Source: an uncultured Hoeflea sp.
Lineage (GTDB): Bacteria > Pseudomonadota > Alphaproteobacteria > Rhizobiales > Rhizobiaceae
Reading direction: 5' to 3'
Assembly: GCF_947501405.1 (NCBI RefSeq)
Contig: NZ_CANMVK010000007.1
Coordinates: 1-32,859 of the forward strand
DNA length: 32,859 bases
Shown here: one piece after another, positions 25,332 through 32,859 of the stretch
Position numbering within the stretch: position 1 is the first letter of the stretch
Layout: every line of letters starts with the position of its first letter
The notes under the pieces: model-generated
Told to the model about the DNA's origin: nothing
What the model saw: the letters and a program-made list of their open reading frames with translations, nothing else
The model's database searches: none
Translations under genes and position numbers: made by a program

Positions 25332-25421
25332 CTGTCTCACCAATCGGGCTTGCCGCAACGGGAGCCTGTCCGGACCCACTGTTTCGCGCCGTATCGGGCG
25401 GAACATGCCAAGGAGCAGATC

Positions 25422-28046
<2,625 letters not shown>

Positions 28047-28063
28047 GGCCGGAAGAAACAGTC

Positions 28064-28090
28064 AGAAGGCGGCTTTCAGAGCCGCCTTCT
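28064..28090 (+). terminator. Hairpin terminator after clpB
   Basis: AGAAGGCGGCT (28064-28074), a TTCAG loop and AGCCGCCTTCT (28080-28090) make a perfect 11-bp stem 17 nt after the clpB stop. The T-tract lies within the stem's 3' arm and just after it (TTCTTG), so efficiency is uncertain. Confidence 0.75.
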
Positions 28091-28122
28091 TGCATGATGG
28101 GCTTGCATGACGGGAGGGGACG

Positions 28123-28503
28123 ATGAAAACAAGCCAAATGGTGGGTGAATTCTGCCTGTCGCTTCCCGGGGCCACGCATGTGGTGCAGTGGGGCGGCGCA
28201 GATGTCTACAAGGTCGGCAGCAAGGTGTTTGCCGTGGTGCGCGGCGACGAAGGAGCAACGCCGCAAGTTACCTTCAAGGCGTCGGAGATGAGTTTCGAGA
28301 TGCTCAAATCCGAGCCCGGGTTGCGACCTGCGCCCTATATGGCTTCGCGCGGGCTGAAATGGCTGCAGTGGGTTGACGACAGCACACTCGATGCGGCTGC
28401 GCTACGCGATTATCTCACCCAATCCCACGCCATGGCGATGGCCGGGCTTTCGCGCAAAGCGCGGCTGGCGATCGAACAGGCGGGCACGCCCCAAGCGACA
28501 TAA
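28123..28503 (+). CDS. MmcQ/YjbR family protein
   Basis: A 126-residue protein of the MmcQ/YjbR family, which has a CyaY-like fold and is often labelled DNA-binding without firm evidence. Typical features are the N-terminal FCLSLPGATHVVQWGGADVYKVGSKVFAVV, then VTFKASEMSFEMLKSEPGLRPAPYMASRGLKWLQWVDD, and the C-terminal RDYLTQSHAMAMAGLSRKAR. GGGAGGGGA immediately upstream is a strong ribosome-binding site. It probably has its own promoter after the clpB terminator. The function is unknown. Confidence 0.85.
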   Translation: MKTSQMVGEFCLSLPGATHVVQWGGADVYKVGSKVFAVVRGDEGATPQVTFKASEMSFEMLKSEPGLRPAPYMASRGLKWLQWVDDSTLDAAALRDYLTQSHAMAMAGLSRKARLAIEQAGTPQAT

Positions 28504-28585
28504 GGCGTTACCGCCGACCTCGCTTTCCGGAACAATTGATTTGAACGCTCGGCCAGGTGGGCCGTGTAGATCTGGTCTATTTCTG

Positions 28586-28602
28586 CGTGATCTGACGTGA
28601 TC
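28586..28602. repeat. Phased direct repeat upstream of the MFS gene
   Basis: CGTGATC occurs twice (28586-28592 and 28596-28602), spaced by TGA, giving a 10-nt repeat period, about one DNA turn. It lies roughly 125 nt upstream of the MFS start in a 222-nt gap. It could be a regulator site on one DNA face; chance is not excluded. Confidence 0.3.
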
Positions 28603-28725
28603 GCAACGGGTCCGCCATAGCTTAAAGGCCTCCGTCGCGGGCGTTTGGCGTCACGCGCAAATCTTCGCCCGTTTCAGAGATCGATGTGTATGATTGCTCC
28701 GGCGAACAATCGGGGTGGCGAGCCT

Positions 28726-30267
28726 ATGAACCAAAAGACCGGCGTTGAAACCACTGAGAAAGCGACGGGCCGGGCGAGCTTTTGCCCGCAGCAGCAACGG
28801 CGGTATGTGTTGTTCGTCGCGATTCTCGCCAGTGCGCTGGGCTTCATCGACGGTTCGATCGTATCCATCGCCATTCCTGCACTCAGGGCTGACCTTGACG
28901 CATCGCTGAGCGACGCGCAGTGGATCGCCAATAGTTACATGCTGATGCTGGCCTCGCTGATACTGGCGGGCGGTGCGATGGGCGACAAATTCGGGCTCCG
29001 GCGTGTGTTTGCCTGGGGCATCGGCATTTTCGTGGCGGCGTCCGCGGCCTGCGCCATCGCACCCGATGCCGGCTTTCTGATTGCCGCGCGCTTTGTTCAG
29101 GGCGCGGGCGCCGCGCTGATGACGCCGGCGAGCCTCGCCATCATCGCCAAGGCCTATCCGGCCGGCGAGCGCGGACGGGCGATCGGCATCTGGGCCTCGG
29201 CCTCGGCGATTACCACAGCGATCGGCCCGGTGCTCGGCGGACTTTTGCTTGATTCCGGCCTGCCGGAGGCCTGGCGGATGATCTTTGCGATCAATCTTCC
29301 GCTCGGCGGGCTGGCACTGTTCGTGCTGCTGCGTCTGGTGCCGTCCGATCCGCCCGATGCCGACAGGCCGGTGGATTATCCCGGCGCGGTGCTGGCCACG
29401 CTGTCGCTCGGATTGCTGGCCTATGCCCTGACGATGCTGGGCGAGGGCAGGGCGGAGGAGCCGGCGATGGGCCCGGTCTGGATTGCGGCTGTTGCGGGCC
29501 TCGTGGCGTTGGCGGGTTTCATGTGGCGGCAGTCGGTTGCAGCCCATCCGATGATGCCGCTGACATTGTTTGCGAGCCGGGCATTTTCAGTGGCCAACAG
29601 CGTGACATTTTTGGTCTATTTTGCTCTCTCGGCAGTCCTCTTCTTCCTGCCGATGACATTGATTTCGGGCTGGGGCGTGTCGCAATCGGCGGCGAGCCTG
29701 GTGTTCATCCCGATCACGCTGGCGGTGGCGGCGATGTCGGGCTGGTCCGGCCGAATGGCCGACACTCACGGTGCGCGCCCGTTGCTGGTCGGCGGCGCGG
29801 CGATCGTGTCGGTCGCCTATCTCGGACTTGCGGTCGGGTTCCCACTGCAATCCTTCGCGCTGCACGTGGTGCCGATGATGGTGTTTATGAGCATCGGCAT
29901 GGGCCTGCTGGTTTCGCCGCTGTCGACCCTTGTGATGAATGCCGTCGCCGAGAGCGAAACCGGATTGGCGTCAGGCGTCAACAATGCAATCGCGCGGGCT
30001 GCGGGTCTGGTCGCAGTGGCGGCAATGGGGGCGCTGGCGGCTGCGGTCTATAGCGCCGGCTATTCTGCGGCAGATCTTGCCGGTGGAGCATCGGTGTGGA
30101 CCGGATTTGGCGAAGCTCCGGCAGAAAGTCTTAGCGCTGCGGATGACATGATTCGGCGGCAGGCGACGAATGCGGCGTTCATGGCCGTGGCCTACGTCAC
30201 CGCCGCGCTTGCCGGAATCGCGGCGGTGATCGCGCTGGTGTTCTTGCCGTGTGAAACTTCCGATTGA
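28726..30267 (+). CDS. MFS transporter, DHA2 (14-TM) drug:H+ antiporter type
   Basis: A 513-residue inner-membrane exporter with about 14 hydrophobic segments. Signature motifs are LGFIDGSIVSIAIPAL in TM1 (DHA2 motif D1), GAMGDKFGLRRVF between TM2 and TM3 (motif A), and ITTAIGPVLGGLLL in TM5 (antiporter motif C, GPxxGG). These place it with EmrB/QacA-like multidrug or toxin exporters. ATG at 28726 is preceded by a purine-rich GGTGGCGAG; upstream in-frame ATGs at 28684 and 28645 are alternatives. No TetR/MarR regulator or membrane-fusion partner adjoins it. The substrate is unknown. Confidence 0.88.
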   Translation: MNQKTGVETTEKATGRASFCPQQQRRYVLFVAILASALGFIDGSIVSIAIPALRADLDASLSDAQWIANSYMLMLASLILAGGAMGDKFGLRRVFAWGIGIFVAASAACAIAPDAGFLIAARFVQGAGAALMTPASLAIIAKAYPAGERGRAIGIWASASAITTAIGPVLGGLLLDSGLPEAWRMIFAINLPLGGLALFVLLRLVPSDPPDADRPVDYPGAVLATLSLGLLAYALTMLGEGRAEEPAMGPVWIAAVAGLVALAGFMWRQSVAAHPMMPLTLFASRAFSVANSVTFLVYFALSAVLFFLPMTLISGWGVSQSAASLVFIPITLAVAAMSGWSGRMADTHGARPLLVGGAAIVSVAYLGLAVGFPLQSFALHVVPMMVFMSIGMGLLVSPLSTLVMNAVAESETGLASGVNNAIARAAGLVAVAAMGALAAAVYSAGYSAADLAGGASVWTGFGEAPAESLSAADDMIRRQATNAAFMAVAYVTAALAGIAAVIALVFLPCETSD

Positions 30268-30286
30268 TTGAGCTTCTTAGCCATAT

Positions 30287-30409
30287 GCCGGAGCCAGGTC
30301 CGGCTTGCAGCGGAGCGCATCCAATTGGATGCGCAAAGGTCGCTGTAGCACTTTAAAGTGATGCATGTTCGTAATCGCTCAATTGAATCCAATTGAGCGC
30401 GACATGCAT
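30287..30409. repeat. Palindromic intergenic mosaic element (RIME-like)
   Basis: Four inverted repeats fill the space between two convergent genes. GCCGGA-N6-TCCGGC is at 30287-30304; a perfect 20-bp palindrome centred on CCAATTGG at 30315-30334; CACTTTAAAGTG at 30349-30360. A nested structure follows, with outer arms ATGCATGT (30361-30368) and ACATGCAT (30402-30409) and an inner 10-bp stem CGCTCAATTG-AATC-CAATTGAGCG (30376-30399). The order matches rhizobial intergenic mosaic/palindromic elements I recall, in particular the motif with a GCATGT...ACATGCA stem after a CACTTT block. The right arm overlaps the stop codon of the peptidase gene by one base. Confidence 0.75.
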
Positions 30410-32358
30410 TAGCGGCTGGCAACTTCCGTGTCGGACATCTCGATGTCCAGCAGCGCATTGATGCGATCGCGCTCGCGGGCGAACATGGCGAAGGCTTCGT
30501 CCTTGAGCGATTTGCCGTCGGGCAAGCGAATGCGCAGCGGATCGACCTTGTTGCCGTTGACGATCAGTTCATAATGCAGATGCGGCCCGGTCGACAGCCC
30601 GGTCGAGCCGACGGTGCCGATCACCTGACCCTGGCGCACGCGGACGCCCGGTTTGATGCCCTTGGCGATGCGGTGTTGATGCGAATAGCTCGAGACATAC
30701 CCGTTGGCGTGGCGGATGATGGTCTGGCGGCCATAACCGCCCTTGTCCCAACCGGCCTTTTCGACCACGCCATTGCCGGATGCGATGATTGGCGTGCCGC
30801 GCGGCGCCGACCAGTCGACACCGGTGTGCATGCGCGAATATCTCAGGATCGGATGCCGGCGCATGCCGAAGCCGGAGCGGAACTTTCCGTTGGGCACCGG
30901 ATTGCGCAGCAGAAACTGGCGGGCGCTGCGGCCGTCCTGGTCGTAATAGTCGATGGAATTGTCTTCGGGATGCTGAAACCGGTAGAGGCGGGTTTCGTTG
31001 CCGCCGAACCGGGCGTTGACGAACAGCAATTCGGACTCTTCCGTCGCCGTTCCGCTGTCATCGGTGACTGAAAAGAACGCTTCCAGGCTGTCACTCGGCT
31101 TCAGCTTGGACTGGAAATCGACGTTGCTGGCCAGCATGCGAATGATCTGTGCGATCATGTCCGGTGACATGCCGTAGGCCAGACCCGCGCGGTAGATGCC
31201 GTCATAGACATTGGGCAGATCGCGGTTGGTGGCAACCGGCGTCGCCTGATCATCAAAAGCGGTGCGGATCGCCGGGGTCGGCGGCGGCTCATTGCCGTTG
31301 ACGAAGCCGTTGCGGTCGGATTGCGCCACGGTGGCGATGTGGCGGGCCTCGCGGTAAAGGCTCAGGCGAATCACCCGGGCGCGGTTGCCGATCTGCTCGA
31401 CGCCGATCCGGACGACGGATTGTTCGGCAATCTCTTTGGTGTCGATCCGGCCGCCGATGGCGTCGACGGCCTCGGCATATTGTTCGGCCGAATAGCCGGC
31501 GGCATCGAGAATGTCGGCCAGCGGCGCGGGCTTTCGGACCGGAACGATGTCGTCGACATATTCGACCTGCGCGGCCGACAGCGGAGAATAGGACGCCACC
31601 GAGACGTTCTCGGCGATCACCCGGGCGTTGAGGCTGGCGCTGAAATCAATATCGATGCGGTTGGAGCCAAAGCGCCGCGGATCGACATAATTGAGGGAGG
31701 CGAATTGCACCGAACCGTCAGTCAGCACCGAGCCATTGGTGCGCACCGTTTCCTCGGCTTCCTCCAGCGTCATCGAGGCGGCATAGGGCCGTCCCGGTGT
31801 GTCGAGCGGAAACTCGAAGGAGCGCAGGCTGATCTCGGAATCGACTTCGGCGCCGTAGATCACGCCGGTGCGGACGCTCGATGCCACTTCGGCTTCTCCG
31901 GCGGAGAAGATCTTCAGAGGATCGAACCGCGGGTAGGATTTGCTGGCCGCGGCGGGGTGGTTGCCCGCAAGCGCGATCTTGACATGGGCAAATGGCTGAC
32001 GCCGCACCACATCGCGGTCGCCGTCGCGCACCATAGTGGAGACTTCCATGATCTGGCGGTCAGCCGGTTTGGCGGTGACCACCGACTGGATCAGCCGGGC
32101 GCCCTTTTCAACGACGCCACGGTCATCGTCGCCAAGATCGGTCGCCGCCAGCGCCTCTGCGGGAATCGCCAGTTGCTCGCGTCCTTCCATGGCGCCAAAC
32201 AGCGCCACACCCATCAACAGGCTCGATGTAATGCCGGTCATGAAGGTGCCCGACAACCACCGCAACGAAATCTCGCGCTTGTCCGGCGGTTTGCGGCCGC
32301 CGGCCAGCAGCGGCGGCTGGTCGCCCATCTGCCGTGCAAGAAATTCGTCGTTGGACAT
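30409..32358 (-). CDS. Membrane-anchored M23 family metallopeptidase (murein endopeptidase)
   Basis: A 649-residue envelope protein. A cytoplasmic N-terminus (about 35 residues) leads to one transmembrane helix (about 36-57, FMTGITSSLLMGVALFGAM), a long periplasmic region, and a C-terminal LytM/M23 domain. The zinc ligands are present: H511 and D515 in MHTGVDW, and H593-L-H595 in the GPHLHYEL motif. It would cut peptide cross-links of peptidoglycan, or regulate amidases. The intact ligands favour real catalysis. Size and layout resemble S. meliloti RgsM, a polar-growth M23 protein, but orthology is inference. ATG at 32358 has GGGGGGA upstream. The last codons read VASR and then TAA, which lies at the edge of the palindromic element. 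Confidence 0.9.
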   Translation of the reverse strand: MSNDEFLARQMGDQPPLLAGGRKPPDKREISLRWLSGTFMTGITSSLLMGVALFGAMEGREQLAIPAEALAATDLGDDDRGVVEKGARLIQSVVTAKPADRQIMEVSTMVRDGDRDVVRRQPFAHVKIALAGNHPAAASKSYPRFDPLKIFSAGEAEVASSVRTGVIYGAEVDSEISLRSFEFPLDTPGRPYAASMTLEEAEETVRTNGSVLTDGSVQFASLNYVDPRRFGSNRIDIDFSASLNARVIAENVSVASYSPLSAAQVEYVDDIVPVRKPAPLADILDAAGYSAEQYAEAVDAIGGRIDTKEIAEQSVVRIGVEQIGNRARVIRLSLYREARHIATVAQSDRNGFVNGNEPPPTPAIRTAFDDQATPVATNRDLPNVYDGIYRAGLAYGMSPDMIAQIIRMLASNVDFQSKLKPSDSLEAFFSVTDDSGTATEESELLFVNARFGGNETRLYRFQHPEDNSIDYYDQDGRSARQFLLRNPVPNGKFRSGFGMRRHPILRYSRMHTGVDWSAPRGTPIIASGNGVVEKAGWDKGGYGRQTIIRHANGYVSSYSHQHRIAKGIKPGVRVRQGQVIGTVGSTGLSTGPHLHYELIVNGNKVDPLRIRLPDGKSLKDEAFAMFARERDRINALLDIEMSDTEVASR

Positions 32359-32718
32359 TGTCCCCCCGGGTGGTTGTTTGCTTCCCGGCAATTGGCATCG
32401 CCAGGATTATGGATGATGTGCCCTGCGGCAGCGACGCTGTCAAATCCCCGCGTCGCCGCAGCGCGAGCGGTGTCCTGCGAAGCGCAAAACCCGATCCCAT
32501 GGTCCGCCCCGATTCCGGCCGGTCTGACGAAAGGCCGTGCCGTGATGGCATCCAGGTGATCGGGCTGCATATAATGGAACGCACGGCCCCTCGTAGGCCT
32601 TAGAGTGTCTAATCCGAATTCGGGCGGTGTTAAGGCAAACGCGGCCTAAACCACCGTTTGAGTGAGGAAGAAACCGGATTTGTAGGGGCCGCGACGAGGG
32701 TGCGGTTTGTGCGCTGCA
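32359..32718. other. Gene-free region upstream of the M23 gene
   Basis: About 360 nt with no credible coding frame. It should hold the minus-strand promoter of the M23 gene, but I see no clear -35/-10 pair for it. A plus-strand TATAAT at 32570-32575 lacks a -35 at the proper distance. Nothing else stands out. Confidence 0.5.
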
Positions 32719-32859
32719 AAAAATGCCAAGAAAAATGACGGTTTGATGAAAAACCCTGTTGACTTGTTTTGGTTGTCGCGCTTATAAACCGCTCACGAAC
32801 GAGGGCGGTGCGCCGCTGGCGCGAACGACTTTGCCCTTGTTTTCATCCAAGGAGCGCCG
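32719..32859 (+). promoter_or_regulatory. Strong promoter and leader, probably of an rRNA operon
   Basis: TTGACT (32759-32764) and TTATAA (32782-32787) are separated by exactly 17 nt. The upstream 32719-32756 is rich in A-tracts, like an UP element. The sequence after the -10 is GC-rich and contains CACGAACGAGGGCGG, which I recall from rhizobial rrn leaders, and the window ends before any mature RNA. The 16S gene is expected just past the right edge; it is not in view. Confidence 0.65.

Overview
The window looks like a chromosomal segment of an alphaproteobacterium of the order Hyphomicrobiales (Rhizobiales), probably close to Rhizobiaceae/Phyllobacteriaceae. The evidence is the high GC content, the rhizobial gene order (secA - PpiC foldase - argJ - GNAT - mutT; comF - grxC - nitrilase - DUF1178; ubiG/lysC - ptsP - prfA - prmC - DUF4167 - clpB), a rhizobial-type palindromic intergenic element, and an rRNA-type promoter at the right edge. 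The taxonomic call comes from protein and gene-order recognition; no rRNA gene is in the window.

Layout. Positions 1-1705 hold an accessory mobilization cassette on the minus strand: a 77-aa coiled-coil/basic protein, a MobC-like relaxosome protein and a relaxase, each coupled to the next by an ATGA overlap. A 215-nt non-coding junction separates it from housekeeping DNA. Next come an acyl-CoA synthetase (+) and a two-gene envelope polysaccharide pair (-) of a Wzx-like flippase and a CelD/BcsL-type acetyltransferase. secA (-) has a near-consensus sigma70 promoter and a structured leader, and is divergent from a secreted PpiC-type foldase, argJ, a GNAT and mutT (+). An orphan Flp pilin with a small one-TM protein follows.

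The middle holds an NDUFAF5-like methyltransferase (-), divergent from a run of comF, glutaredoxin, nitrilase-family amidase, DUF1178 and DUF3291 genes (+). ubiG (-) is divergent from lysC, which is followed by two hairpins and then a tight ptsP-prfA-prmC operon. DUF4167 protein, a textbook terminator, clpB, a second hairpin terminator, a YjbR-like protein and a DHA2-type MFS exporter complete the plus-strand run.

The right end has a mosaic of four palindromes (30287-30409), whose last arm supplies the stop codon of a convergent membrane-anchored M23 peptidase (-). Finally, a strong TTGACT-N17-TTATAA promoter with an AT-rich upstream stretch and a GC-rich leader points out of the window and probably drives an rRNA operon.

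Most of the window is conserved core genome. The parts most worth a second look are the mobilization cassette and its junction, the palindrome mosaic, the double hairpin before ptsP, the methyltransferase with a degenerate SAM motif I, and the orphan pilin locus. I did not find a clearly new multigene defence or biosynthetic system.
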